Positions 54,310 through 63,709 of a stretch of 64,000 nt of DNA are shown here, one piece after another. Each line of letters begins with the position of its first letter. The first letter of the stretch is position 1. Under the pieces are notes generated by a model that made no database searches, was not told the DNA's origin, and saw only the letters and a list, made by a program, of their open reading frames with translations. Origin of the DNA: Roseibium polysiphoniae. GTDB taxonomy: Bacteria > Pseudomonadota > Alphaproteobacteria > Rhizobiales > Stappiaceae. The translations under genes and the position numbers were made by a program. The stretch is from assembly GCF_014842925.1 (NCBI RefSeq), contig NZ_JACYXJ010000002.1:248001-312000 (forward strand), written 5' to 3'.

Positions 54310-54873
54310 TTAGCGCAGAGACGGGCGACCGTCTGCCACCGGACGGGAGAGGGTCATCGCCCAGAAGTTTCGCCACTTGCCATTGGATCTGACCATGCGG
54401 CCTATCCCGATGCGGGTGACATAGGGATTGAGCAGGTTCTTGTTGTGACCGGCAGAGCCCTTCCAGCCATCCATCGCCGCATCCAGGGACGCATAGCCTG
54501 CTCCAAGGTTTTCCGCGCCGGCATAGTTGCGATAGCCGGCTTTCTCCAGCCGCTGCGAGAGACCAAAATCGCTGTGGGCCCAGGTGTCCATGCTGTCGCG
54601 TTCGGCGATATGGCGCGCCATCGCAATGGAGACTTCATTCAGTGTTTCGTCGAGGGTCAGCGGATAAAGCCCGTTTGCCGCGCGGTAACTGTTCAGCTTC
54701 GCCAGCATGTCGCTGCCATCGACCGGCACATTGCTGATCACCGGTGCGTCTTCAAGCTCCTTGCCGCTTTGCAATCCGCCGCAGCCGGACAGTTGGAATC
54801 CGGCGAGCAAGAGCAGGGGGATCAGAATGAGGGCTCGCAGACGAGCCCCCAAGAGGTTGTGCAATGCCATCAT
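54310..54873 (-). CDS. CAP (SCP/PR-1) domain lipoprotein
   Basis: The 187-residue protein has a hydrophobic leader and lipobox LSGCG (Cys near residue 31). The CAP fold follows: LAKLNSYRAANGL near residue 57, MARHIAERDSM near 85, AHSDFGLSQRL near 99 and NKNLLNPYVTRIGIG near 142, with the conserved His residues. Bacterial CAP-domain proteins are exported and of unclear function. Its start overlaps the phosphoesterase stop by four bases (54870-54873), so the two are probably translated together. Confidence 0.82.
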   Translation of the reverse strand: MMALHNLLGARLRALILIPLLLLAGFQLSGCGGLQSGKELEDAPVISNVPVDGSDMLAKLNSYRAANGLYPLTLDETLNEVSIAMARHIAERDSMDTWAHSDFGLSQRLEKAGYRNYAGAENLGAGYASLDAAMDGWKGSAGHNKNLLNPYVTRIGIGRMVRSNGKWRNFWAMTLSRPVADGRPSLR

Positions 54874-55709
54874 TCAGGCTTGTCTCCAGGCCACGTCACG
54901 CCCTCGTCGGACCAGAATGGAAAGGGGCCGGGATAGTTTTCGACATAGGCCGTGTGTGTCACTGTTCCGGACCTGGGCGTGTGTTGGTGCAGGAAATAGG
55001 CTGCAGGCTCGAACGAGAACATGGACGGCGAATCCTCCTTGAAGTCGAGCATCAGCTGGTGAGCAACGCTTGGCGCCAGGGTCATGATCTTACCGGCGAA
55101 TGCGGCAACGATCGGCCGGTGCACATGGCCGCAGATGATGCGTTCGACATGAGTATGAGGCGCGATCACTTCGGCAAGTGCTTCTGAGTCCATCAGACCG
55201 ATGTTGTCCATATGCGGGATGCCGGTGCTCGCAGGCGGATGGTGGATCGCCAGCATCGTTGGCCGATCATTGGCTGCCAACGTTTCGGCGAGCCAGTCGA
55301 GCTGCGCCTTGCCCAAAAGGCCATGAGGTTTTCCAGGTACATTGGAATCGAGCGCGATCAGGCGCAGCGAGCCAATATCAGCCGTGTAATAAAGCTTTTC
55401 GCCCGAAGCCTCTGAAATGCCGGGATAGTCGGAAAAGGCTGAGCGCATGCCCTCGGAGGTGTCGTGATTCCCGGGGATCATGTAGATCGGCATGGGCAAT
55501 CTTGCGAGAATATGCCGGGCAAGGGCGTATTCGCGTGGATCGTCGCGATCTGTCAGGTCGCCGGTGATCACGACGGCGTCGGGACGCTGCTCGAGCCCCA
55601 GGATTGCCCGGATGGCGCGCTCCGCGAGCATGTTTGTGTCGCTGACGCGGTAGCAGGTCAGGCCGCTGGGGCGAAGGTGGAGATCTGTGATCTGGGCAAT
55701 GAGTGTCAT
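54870..55709 (-). CDS. Metallophosphoesterase (CpdA-like)
   Basis: The protein of about 279 residues has the calcineurin-like metal motifs: ITDLHLRP (residues 7-14), VVITGDLTDRDDP near 48, PGNHDTSEG near 77, AIHHPPAS near 153 and CGHVHRPIV near 196. These are as in CpdA/Icc cyclic-AMP phosphodiesterases, but the substrate is unproven. AGGA lies six bases before ATG 55709. It is upstream of the CAP-domain gene. Confidence 0.82.
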   Translation of the reverse strand: MTLIAQITDLHLRPSGLTCYRVSDTNMLAERAIRAILGLEQRPDAVVITGDLTDRDDPREYALARHILARLPMPIYMIPGNHDTSEGMRSAFSDYPGISEASGEKLYYTADIGSLRLIALDSNVPGKPHGLLGKAQLDWLAETLAANDRPTMLAIHHPPASTGIPHMDNIGLMDSEALAEVIAPHTHVERIICGHVHRPIVAAFAGKIMTLAPSVAHQLMLDFKEDSPSMFSFEPAAYFLHQHTPRSGTVTHTAYVENYPGPFPFWSDEGVTWPGDKPE

Positions 55710-55886
55710 GTCGGGTCCTGGTGGATGACGAGCCTTGGGGCGGGAATGACGATAACGATGCCGATGGCGGTGGCAAGCGCCTGTTTCCCTTTTCCTCTGG
55801 CTCATGTAGGAGGAAGCAGCGTGGAGCTTTACGCATCCCGTATGACAGTTTTGTCACCAGATGTATGAGTGGACGGGTCGAGCGAA

Positions 55887-57692
55887 ATGACCGAAACAAC
55901 GCAGGGCGATCAAAGCAGCCCTGAAGCAGCGCCAGCTTCGAACTCCGGCGAGAGCACAGGCTCCGTCGATCATCGCGCTGGCGGCGCCACCGGCGAACCC
56001 CAAGAGCGGCCGCGGCCCTTTTGGATGCGCCTTTTCGGACATGATCTGTCCGCACCGCTCCTTTTGCTGGTTCTGTCGATTGCATTGTTTGCGCCGGGTC
56101 AATGGACAGTTCCGCCGCTTGATCGCGACGAACCGCGGTTCACGCAAGCCACGAAGCAGATGCTGGAAACTAGCGACTATGTCGACATTCGTTTTCAGGA
56201 CGAGGCACGGCACAAGAAGCCGGTCGGCATCTATTGGCTTCAGGCTGCTGCCGTCAAGTTGACCGGCCACGACGCAAGCGCGCCGCTTTGGGCCTATCGA
56301 CTGCCCTCTCTCATCGGAAGCGTGCTGGCCGTTCTCCTGGCCTACTGGATGGCCCGGGCCTTCACCGGACCACCGGCCTCGCTTCTTGTCGGACTCTTCA
56401 TGGCTGCTGCCATAATTGTGGGGGTTGAGGCACGGCTCGCGAAGACCGACGCGGTTCTTTTTGCGGCGATTTTGCTGGCTCAGGGTGCGCTGGCCCGGCT
56501 CTGGATGAGAAACACGGAACATCGTCAGTGGGGTCTCGCCTTTGTCTTCTGGACGGCACTGGCTGCAGGCGTTCTGATCAAGGGGCCCGTCGCTCCAATG
56601 GTTGTTGGGCTGACGGTCATCGCCCTTTTTGCGCTGACCAGAAAATTTCGCTGGTTCAAGGGCGCCGTTCCGCTCCTTGGCGCGCTCTGGTTTGTGCTGT
56701 TGGTCGTGCCGTGGTTTGTAGCAATCTGGATCGCGACGGACGGTACATTCTTTCAAGAAGCAATTGGTAAGGATCTGCTTGGCAAGGTCGGGCAGGGGCA
56801 AGAGGGACATGGCGCACCGCCACTGACACACCTCGGCGCGATGTTCGGCGTCTTCTGGCCACTTCCAGCCTTTGTGATCCTGTCGATCTCGACCATTTGG
56901 CGCGAGCGCGCAAGCCGGTTGGTGGTCTTTTCGGCTGCCTGGTTCCTTCCGTCCTGGGTCGTGTTCGAGCTGGTTGCGACCAAGCTTCCCCATTATACAA
57001 TGCCACTGTTGCCGGCACTGGCCTTGCCGGTGGCCGCCGCACTTGTCGATGGAGCAGGAGAAAACGCGCGGAAATCGGTGCGCTGGCTTGCCGCGATCCT
57101 GGTGGCCCTACCGCCGCTTGGTCTGGCGGTCGCCTCATTTGCTGGACCACTGTATCTTGGCGATTGGCCGTCGCCGCCCGGCGTTGTCTTGTGCGCAATC
57201 GGTGCGGTGCTTGTCCTGTTCTCGGCCTCACGTGTTCTTGCGGGAGCTGCGCTCCACGGCGTGCCGACCGCTGTTGCGGCAAGCCTTGCCATTGCCGTTG
57301 GCTTTTGGGGCTTCGTCGGTCCGGCGCTTACAACCATCTGGGTGAGCCCGCGACTGGTCGAAGCGATTGATGCAGTGCCGGCATGCAATGATCCGATGGT
57401 CGTGACGACCGGTTTTCACGAGCCAAGCTTCATCTTCCTGCAGGGCACGGACACGAAGATCGTGCCGGCTGAACAGGCCGCAGAGTTTTTGAACGAAAGC
57501 AGCGCCAATTACGCCGGTTGCCGTATTGCGGTCATAGAAAGCCGTCAGGAGGACGCGTTTCTTGGGGCTGCCAAGGCGATTGGACTTGTGCCAAAGTTGG
57601 TAAGCAGGCTAGAGGGCTTGAATATCAATGGTGGCAAACAGTTGGACATCGGTCTCTACAGAGCCGGTGCGCCGGCTGAAAAGGCTGAATGA
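55887..57692 (+). CDS. Glycosyltransferase family 39/ArnT-like (lipid A sugar transferase)
   Basis: The protein of about 601 residues has many hydrophobic helices and, near residue 82, PPLDRDEPRFTQATKQM followed by KKPVGIYWLQAAAVK, the ArnT/RgtD-like motif in which Asp is catalytic. These enzymes move a sugar from a polyprenyl-phosphate carrier onto lipid A on the periplasmic side. The next three genes supply a phosphatase, a carrier-sugar synthase and its partner. The GTG at 55869 is an alternative start. In rhizobia such a protein adds galacturonic acid; the sugar here is not known. Confidence 0.83.
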   Translation: MTETTQGDQSSPEAAPASNSGESTGSVDHRAGGATGEPQERPRPFWMRLFGHDLSAPLLLLVLSIALFAPGQWTVPPLDRDEPRFTQATKQMLETSDYVDIRFQDEARHKKPVGIYWLQAAAVKLTGHDASAPLWAYRLPSLIGSVLAVLLAYWMARAFTGPPASLLVGLFMAAAIIVGVEARLAKTDAVLFAAILLAQGALARLWMRNTEHRQWGLAFVFWTALAAGVLIKGPVAPMVVGLTVIALFALTRKFRWFKGAVPLLGALWFVLLVVPWFVAIWIATDGTFFQEAIGKDLLGKVGQGQEGHGAPPLTHLGAMFGVFWPLPAFVILSISTIWRERASRLVVFSAAWFLPSWVVFELVATKLPHYTMPLLPALALPVAAALVDGAGENARKSVRWLAAILVALPPLGLAVASFAGPLYLGDWPSPPGVVLCAIGAVLVLFSASRVLAGAALHGVPTAVAASLAIAVGFWGFVGPALTTIWVSPRLVEAIDAVPACNDPMVVTTGFHEPSFIFLQGTDTKIVPAEQAAEFLNESSANYAGCRIAVIESRQEDAFLGAAKAIGLVPKLVSRLEGLNINGGKQLDIGLYRAGAPAEKAE

Positions 57693-58639
57693 CCAGCCAG
57701 GCGACGGGCCGGATGACGACAGAGAACTTTGCCGAGAGGCTTAAGATAACCGGATCGCGCATGCTGCGGAATTTCCGCGCTGTTCGCTCCATTATCGCAG
57801 ATCGCCGGGATCGGGCTCAGCGCTTTCAAGATCCGTTGCGGCCTGGTCAAAGACCCCAGGACATTCTTGCGATCCTTTTGCTGACCGTCGGTGTCGCGGT
57901 CGTCGCGCTCGATATTCCGACCTATCCGTGGCTGCGCTCCCTGCCAGGCGAATACTGGTCGACCTTCAATGCCTTCACCGATGTGGGCAAGGCGCACTGG
58001 ATCTTGTGGTCTTGCGGTCTTCTTTGCCTTTATCTTCTGGCGTTGGATGCGTCGAAACTGACGTTCCGTCTGCGCATGACCGTCGGTGCTGCCTTCACCT
58101 ATGCGGGCTTTGTCTTCTACACGGTTGCGGTGACCGGCATCCTCGCCATCATCTTCAAGTGGACGCTGGGGCGCGCGCGTCCCAAGCTTTATGAGCAGGT
58201 CGGGCCGGTTGAGTTTGATTTTCTTGCCCTTCAAGGGTCCTACACAAGTTTTCCGTCCGGCCATTCGACGACGGTGGGAGCCATCGCGACCGCTCTGGCT
58301 CTGATTTTCCCGACGTGGCGCTGGCTGATCATCGTCAGCGCCTTCTGGGTGGCATTCAGCCGGATCATGGTCGGCGCGCATTACCCTTCCGATGTTATCG
58401 CCGGCACGTTGCTTGGCATGACCTTCACCTTTTTCACAGCGCGGGCTCTGGCCCGGCGCAGAATCGGGTTCTGCTTGAGCGAGACTGGCCGGATCGAGCC
58501 GATCATCAGCCGGCACTCTGCCCGAATTTGCGCCCGTGCCGTCTGGTACGCCGTGACAGGACGCCGCCGTGCCTATCGCGATGAGACGGAATTCGACGGC
58601 GTGGCCGCATCTGACATGAAACGAGACACTGATGAGTAG
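57689..58639 (+). CDS. PAP2-family phosphatase (LpxE/LpxF-like)
   Basis: The 316-residue membrane protein carries the PAP2 motif in three parts: KWTLGRARP near residue 155, SFPSGHSTT near 190, and SRIMVGAHYPSDVIAG near 227. In the lipid A setting it may remove a phosphate from the 1 or 4' position so that a sugar can replace it; undecaprenyl pyrophosphatase is another possibility. Its start overlaps the previous gene by four bases and its end the next gene by eight, so the cluster is tightly coupled. Confidence 0.83.
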   Translation: MTSQATGRMTTENFAERLKITGSRMLRNFRAVRSIIADRRDRAQRFQDPLRPGQRPQDILAILLLTVGVAVVALDIPTYPWLRSLPGEYWSTFNAFTDVGKAHWILWSCGLLCLYLLALDASKLTFRLRMTVGAAFTYAGFVFYTVAVTGILAIIFKWTLGRARPKLYEQVGPVEFDFLALQGSYTSFPSGHSTTVGAIATALALIFPTWRWLIIVSAFWVAFSRIMVGAHYPSDVIAGTLLGMTFTFFTARALARRRIGFCLSETGRIEPIISRHSARICARAVWYAVTGRRRAYRDETEFDGVAASDMKRDTDE

Positions 58640-59396
58640 CAGCTACAGCGAGGCGCTTGCCGCGTCTTCCGGCCACCTTGCGGTCAGCGTGGTCGTGCCG
58701 GCAAAGGACGAGGCAGAAAACCTGCCGATCCTGCTGGACGAAATTCGCGATGCGCTGGAAGGCCGGACCTTCGAGGTTCTGGTCATTGATGACGGATCTT
58801 CAGATGGCACAGATGAAGTGCTGAAGGCTTATGCCGCCGAAAATGCCTGGTTGCGTCCCTTCCGTCATCGGACGGCGTGCGGCCAGAGCTGTGCCGTGCG
58901 GACCGGTGTTCAAAACGCCCGCGGCGACGTGGTGGCGACGATTGATGGTGATGGGGAAAACAACCCGGCCTATATTCCGCAGCTTCTGGATGCGCTTTCC
59001 GCTGGCGGGCCATCTGTCGCTCTTGCAGCCGGACAGCGTCTTGGCCGCAAGGCGAGTCTCGCCAAGCGCTATGCCTCGAAGTTCGCCAACAAGGTGCGCG
59101 GCGCGATCTTGAAAGACAACACCCGCGACAGCGGCTGCGGATTGAAGGCCCTGCGCCGTGAGGTATTTCTGCAGTTGCCTTACTTCGATAGCTGGCATCG
59201 TTTTCTTCCCGCGCTTGTGATCCGGGAAGGTTTCGGTGTGGTGCACGTGGATGTTCTCGATCGCCAGCGCCGTCATGGGACCTCGAAATACGGGATCTTC
59301 GACCGCGCGCTGATCGGTATTCTCGATCTCGTGGGTGTCTGGTGGCTTCGCCGGCGCCGCAAGAAAATCCCGACCGTCAGCGCATTGACCGAGTAA
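58632..59396 (+). CDS. Glycosyltransferase family 2 (polyprenyl-phosphate sugar synthase, RgtE-like)
   Basis: The 254-residue protein has the GT-A motifs: VVVPAKDEAENLPILLDEI near residue 20, VIDDGSSDGT near 52, and the metal DxD-like TIDGDGENNP near 103. It resembles dolichyl-phosphate mannose synthase without the C-terminal membrane helices, which fits rhizobial RgtE when its partner is a small LAB_N protein. It probably charges a polyprenyl phosphate with the sugar used by the ArnT-like transferase. Confidence 0.85.
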   Translation: MSSSYSEALAASSGHLAVSVVVPAKDEAENLPILLDEIRDALEGRTFEVLVIDDGSSDGTDEVLKAYAAENAWLRPFRHRTACGQSCAVRTGVQNARGDVVATIDGDGENNPAYIPQLLDALSAGGPSVALAAGQRLGRKASLAKRYASKFANKVRGAILKDNTRDSGCGLKALRREVFLQLPYFDSWHRFLPALVIREGFGVVHVDVLDRQRRHGTSKYGIFDRALIGILDLVGVWWLRRRRKKIPTVSALTE

Positions 59397-59430
59397 ATCC
59401 GACACATCGTAACAGACGGACTGACACCTG

Positions 59431-59745
59431 ATGGATCAGCTGCTTAATTGGTTCTATACGGTCTTCATCGAGAATTTTGACTTCTGGATGCTCTTCGGCC
59501 TCGCCGCACAGGCGATGTTCATGATGCGCTTTGTCGTGCAGTGGATGGCGTCCGAGCGGGTCGGGCGCTCAATCGTGCCCATTGCCTTCTGGTTCTTTTC
59601 GATCGCCGGCGGCGTGATGCTGTTTGTCTATGGTGTCATCAAGAAAGAGCCGATTATCATCCTCGGGCAGGGTCTTGGTCTGGTGATCTATTTCCGCAAT
59701 CTCTGGCTGATCTTCAAGGAAAAGCGCCGCGATCCGACGATCTGA
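59431..59745 (+). CDS. LAB_N small membrane protein (RgtF-like)
   Basis: The 104-residue protein has three hydrophobic helices and the lipid-A-disaccharide-synthase N-terminal (LAB_N) pattern: FGLAAQAMFMMRFVVQWMAS near residue 22, and FWFFSIAGGVMLFVYGVIKK near 52. Alone, without the LpxB part, it resembles RgtF, the partner of RgtE. It is the last gene of the four-gene lipid A operon. Confidence 0.83.
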   Translation: MDQLLNWFYTVFIENFDFWMLFGLAAQAMFMMRFVVQWMASERVGRSIVPIAFWFFSIAGGVMLFVYGVIKKEPIIILGQGLGLVIYFRNLWLIFKEKRRDPTI

Positions 59746-59811
59746 GGGCAGTCTCGAGGAGACCAGCCTCAAATCATCGCTCGCATCGCAATCTGGCTTT
59801 CGAGGCTTGAG

Positions 59812-60999
59812 TCAGCTCGAGAACGCTGCGTCGAGGGCTTGAGCAAGATCCTTGATGAGGTCCTGAGGGTCTTCCAGGCCGATATGGAGCCGTGCGGACT
59901 TGAGATCGACGTCATAGGTCGTTGCGCTCCGATTGCCTTTCAGCTTGACCGGGATTGCAAGGCTCTCAAAACCGCCCCAGGAATAGCCAAGGCCAAAGAG
60001 CGTCAGACTGTCGAAAAAGGCGTTGGACTGGGTGGTGCTCGTTCCAGCCTTGAAATCGAAGGCGAAAAGACCGCTTGCGCCGGAAAAATCCCGTTTCCAG
60101 AGTTCGTGGCCAGGATCGGTCTCTAGGGCCGGGTAGTGGATTGCGGCGACCTCTTCCCGTGTTTTCAGCCAGTCGATTACTTCCAGTGTGTTCTTCATAT
60201 GCCGCTCGAGCCGCACGGACAGGGTCCTGAGGCCGCGCAGGGCGAGATAGACGTCGTCGGGGGCGATATGGATGCCCATGGCCCCGTGAAGCGCGTCCAG
60301 TGCCGGCCATGCCTTCTCGCTCGCACTGATCGTGCCCAGCATCACATCGGAATGGCCGACGATGTATTTGGTGCCGGCCTGGATCGACAGGTCAACCCCG
60401 AGGTCCAATGGTTTGCAGTAGAGCGGGCTGGCCCAGGTGTTGTCCATCAGAACGGTCGCTCCGATCGATCTGGCTGCCTGAGCGATCGCCGGTATGTCCT
60501 GCATCTCGAAGGTGAGGGAGCCCGGTGCCTCTGTAAAGACGGCCGCCGTGTTGGCCTTGAAGAGCGTTTTGACGTCTCCAGCCAGCGCGGGGTCGTAATA
60601 TTCCACGGCAATATTGTATTTCGGCAGCACGGTGTCGGCAAAATGCCGGGTGGGGCCATAGGAGGTGTCGGCGATTAATACGTGATCACCTGACTTCAGG
60701 CAGGACAGGCACGCCAGGGCGATTGCGTTGAGGCCCGAGGTTGCAAGCTTGGTGCCCGCAGCCCCCTCAATTTCGGTGAGGGCAGTCTCGAGTGCCTCGG
60801 TCGTTGGTGTGCCTCGCCGGCCATAGACGTAGGGTTGCCCGCCTGTTTCCATGGTCGCCGTGTTTGGGAACAAGACCGTCGACGCGTGAACCACCGGCGG
60901 GTTCACGAAACCGTGGAACTCTCTCGGCTTGCGGCCGGTGTGTGTCAGGACTGTGTCTGCTTTAAAGGCAGCAGGCGTCGAATTTTTGGTCATGTTCAC
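59812..60999 (-). CDS. metC: Cystathionine beta-lyase (Cys/Met metabolism PLP enzyme)
   Basis: This PLP enzyme splits cystathionine to homocysteine, pyruvate and ammonia in methionine synthesis. The 395-residue protein has YVYGRRGTPTTEALETALTE near residue 53 and the PLP Lys in QAGTKYIVGHSDVMLG near 212. The late GLGYSWGGFESLAIP motif favours MetC over cystathionine gamma-synthase. It is divergent from aapJ. Confidence 0.88.
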   Translation of the reverse strand: MNMTKNSTPAAFKADTVLTHTGRKPREFHGFVNPPVVHASTVLFPNTATMETGGQPYVYGRRGTPTTEALETALTEIEGAAGTKLATSGLNAIALACLSCLKSGDHVLIADTSYGPTRHFADTVLPKYNIAVEYYDPALAGDVKTLFKANTAAVFTEAPGSLTFEMQDIPAIAQAARSIGATVLMDNTWASPLYCKPLDLGVDLSIQAGTKYIVGHSDVMLGTISASEKAWPALDALHGAMGIHIAPDDVYLALRGLRTLSVRLERHMKNTLEVIDWLKTREEVAAIHYPALETDPGHELWKRDFSGASGLFAFDFKAGTSTTQSNAFFDSLTLFGLGYSWGGFESLAIPVKLKGNRSATTYDVDLKSARLHIGLEDPQDLIKDLAQALDAAFSS

Positions 61000-61251
61000 C
61001 TTCTGTGCATTTTGCTGGTAACCAATTTCATGAATCGGCTCCCGAAATCTCTTAGAACGTTATCTGCAACCCCTTGACCCGCTGCGTCAAATGCCATCGT
61101 ATACTGGTATTGGGAAGGTGGGCGCTTGCCCGGAGGAGATGAGTTGCTTGAACGGTTGCAACATTCAATCGGTTCAGTGGCGAGTTCAGGGCAGCATCGC
61201 GCTTTTCCAATGAAAGTATAAAAAGTATGGGTAACAAAAGGCTGCATATCC

Positions 61252-62268
61252 ATGTCTAATAAAATCCTTCCGCTTGTACTCGGCACTGCCATGGGCGTTG
61301 CTGCGTCAGCTGCGAATGCAACCACACTTGAAGACGTAAAAGCCAAGGGCTTCGTTCAGTGTGGCGTGAGCCAGGGTCTTCCTGGTTTCTCCAACCCAGA
61401 TGCCCAGGGCAACTGGACTGGTCTCGACGTTGACCTCTGCCGCGGCGTTGCTGCTGCCGTTTTCGGTGATGCGTCTGCTGTCAAGTTCACCCCGCTGTCC
61501 GCTAAAGAGCGTTTTACCGCTCTGCAGTCCGGTGAAATCGACATCCTGTCCCGTAACACCACCTGGACCATGTCCCGTGACACACAGCTCGGCCTGAACT
61601 TCGCCGGCGTGAACTACTACGACGGTCAGGGCTTCATGGTTCGCAAGGACCTAGGTGTCACGTCCGCTCTGGAAATGTCCGGCGCATCTGTCTGCACGAA
61701 CACCGGTACAACGACCGAGCTGAACGTTGCCGACTACTTCCGTGCGAACAACATGCCGTACGAAATCGTCGCCTTCGAAAAGGCTGACGAAGTTGTTGCT
61801 GCATACGACGCCGGCCGCTGCGACGTTTACACCACGGACGCTTCCGGTCTGTACGCACAGCGCTTGAAGCTGACCAACCCAGCCGACCACATGGTTCTTC
61901 CGGAAATCATTTCCAAAGAGCCTCTCGGCCCGGTTGTCCGTCAGGGCGACGATGAGTGGTTCAACATTGCTAAGTGGACCCTCAATGCAATGATCAACGC
62001 CGAAGAAATGGGCGTGACCTCTGCAAACGTTGACGACATGAAGGGTTCCGACAACCCGTCTATCAAGCGTCTTCTCGGCGTTGAAGGTGCGTTCGGCGAA
62101 GCTATCGGCCTCGGCAACGACTGGGCTTACAACGTGATCAAGGGCGTCGGTAACTACGGCGAATCCTTCGATGCAAACGTTGGTCCAGACACCCCGCTCG
62201 GCATCGCACGTGGCGTTAACGCCCTGTGGTCCAACGGTGGCTTCCTCTACGCTCCGCCGGTCCGCTAA
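61252..62268 (+). CDS. aapJ: General L-amino acid ABC transporter, binding protein
   Basis: The 338-residue protein has a signal peptide (about residues 1-23, ending ANA) and the AapJ/BztA pattern: VKAKGFVQCGVSQGLPGFS near residue 29, WTGLDVDLCRGVAAAVFGD near 52, and SRNTTWTMSRDT near 101. It binds several L-amino acids in the periplasm. The gene uses codons typical of strong expression (CGT for Arg, GTT for Val) more than its neighbours. AAAGG precedes the ATG. A 12-pair hairpin follows the stop, before aapQ. Confidence 0.92.
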   Translation: MSNKILPLVLGTAMGVAASAANATTLEDVKAKGFVQCGVSQGLPGFSNPDAQGNWTGLDVDLCRGVAAAVFGDASAVKFTPLSAKERFTALQSGEIDILSRNTTWTMSRDTQLGLNFAGVNYYDGQGFMVRKDLGVTSALEMSGASVCTNTGTTTELNVADYFRANNMPYEIVAFEKADEVVAAYDAGRCDVYTTDASGLYAQRLKLTNPADHMVLPEIISKEPLGPVVRQGDDEWFNIAKWTLNAMINAEEMGVTSANVDDMKGSDNPSIKRLLGVEGAFGEAIGLGNDWAYNVIKGVGNYGESFDANVGPDTPLGIARGVNALWSNGGFLYAPPVR

Positions 62269-62289
62269 GACCTCCTGAGCTAGTGTTTC

Positions 62290-62317
62290 GGTTCCCGGCA
62301 GCCTGCTGCCGGGAACC
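62290..62317 (+). other. Intergenic stem-loop between aapJ and aapQ
   Basis: A perfect 12-base-pair stem (GGTTCCCGGCAG / CTGCCGGGAACC) with a four-base loop lies 21 bases after aapJ. There is no T run. It probably stabilises the aapJ messenger or lowers read-through to the permeases. Confidence 0.75.
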
Positions 62318-62482
62318 AGATCCAAAAATGACTGAGAAGCAGCGAAAAAGCTGCAAGGTCTTTCAGAGATTTGGCCGCTCCTGTCGACAGGGGAATTGAG
62401 AGGAGAGTGGCCTTCTGTCCGCAGCTATTGTGCTCTTCAACAAGCTTCCATGATGCTGCGGCACAAACTCGGGCGAGGTTAT

Positions 62483-63700
62483 ATGTCAATTCAGGAGCAG
62501 GACTCGGCGGGGGCGCCGGCGCGTGCTTCGCTGTTGAATGATCCAAAAGCGCGGGGGCTTTTTTATCAAGCTACCCTCATCATTGCGCTGGTGGCGTTCG
62601 GTTGGTTCATCGTAAGCAACACGGTGGAAAACCTGGAGCGCCAGAACATTGCTTCCGGTTTTGGATTTCTCCAAAATACGGCTGGCTTCGGGATCATTCA
62701 GGCGCTGGTCGATTACACGGAGACGTCGAGCTACGGTCAGGCGATCCTCGTCGGCTTTTTCAACACGCTTCTTGTCGCCGTCATCGGTATTTTTCTCGCG
62801 ACAATCATCGGCTTTGTGGTCGGTATCGCGCGACTTTCGAACAACTGGGTGATCTCACGTCTGGCATATTGCTACGTGGAGCTTATCCGCAACGTACCGC
62901 TGCTGCTCCAGATCTTCTTCTGGTATTTCGCAGTTCTGCGCGCGGTTCCGGGCAAACGGGACAAATGGTCGTTCCTGTTCGATACATTTCATCTGAACAT
63001 CGCCGGCCTCCGTGGCCCGCAACCGATCTTTGAAGAAGGTTCTGGTATTATCGGCTGGGCCCTTGTTTTGGCGATCGTCCTTGCCTTTGCCGTGGCCCGC
63101 TGGTCGCGCAAGCGCCAGGAGGCGACGGGTCAGCAGTTCCCGGTCTTCCTGACCGGCCTCGGCCTGATCATCGGTCTGCCGTTGATCGCCTATCTCATCG
63201 CTGGCATGCCGATGCACTTCAACTATCCGGAGTTCGTCGAAACGGGACCAATGCTTCGCCGCGGCTTCACGCTCGGCTCGGGCTTCAACCTGATCCCTGA
63301 GTTCCTGGCGCTGACGCTCGCGCTCTCGATCTACACGGCGGCCTTCATTGCCGAGATCGTGCGTGCGGGCATCCAGGCCGTCAGTCATGGTCAGAGCGAG
63401 GCGGCACACGCGTTGGGACTTCGTAATGGTCCGACACTTCGTCTTGTGATTATCCCACAGGCGATGCGCGTGATCATTCCGCCGCTGACAAGTCAGTATC
63501 TCAACCTGACCAAAAACTCGTCTCTTGCGGTTGCCATCGCCTTCCCGGATCTCGTGTCCGTTGGCGGAACGGTGCTCAACCAGACCGGTCAGGCGATCGA
63601 GATCATCGGCATCTGGATGTTTGTCTATCTGACACTCAGCCTGCTGACCTCCGCCTTCATGAATTGGTACAACCAGCGCATGGCGCTCGTGGAACGGTAG
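62483..63700 (+). CDS. aapQ: General L-amino acid ABC transporter, permease
   Basis: The protein of about 405 residues has an N-terminal hydrophobic helix, a long loop, and the EAA-type permease domain with FNTLLVAVIGIFLATIIGFVVG near residue 94, and QSEAAHALGLRNGPTLRLVIIPQAMRVIIPP, the ATPase-contact loop, near 305. The large insert near residues 145-225 is typical of AapQ/BztB. GAGG lies five bases before ATG 62483. It starts 214 bases after the aapJ stop and 9 bases before aapM. Confidence 0.9.
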   Translation: MSIQEQDSAGAPARASLLNDPKARGLFYQATLIIALVAFGWFIVSNTVENLERQNIASGFGFLQNTAGFGIIQALVDYTETSSYGQAILVGFFNTLLVAVIGIFLATIIGFVVGIARLSNNWVISRLAYCYVELIRNVPLLLQIFFWYFAVLRAVPGKRDKWSFLFDTFHLNIAGLRGPQPIFEEGSGIIGWALVLAIVLAFAVARWSRKRQEATGQQFPVFLTGLGLIIGLPLIAYLIAGMPMHFNYPEFVETGPMLRRGFTLGSGFNLIPEFLALTLALSIYTAAFIAEIVRAGIQAVSHGQSEAAHALGLRNGPTLRLVIIPQAMRVIIPPLTSQYLNLTKNSSLAVAIAFPDLVSVGGTVLNQTGQAIEIIGIWMFVYLTLSLLTSAFMNWYNQRMALVER

Positions 63701-63709
63701 GGCAGCACC

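Noticed and set aside
61000..61251. SAM riboswitch before metC
   Set aside because: The 5' leader of metC has no recognisable aptamer pattern and the gap is shared with aapJ.
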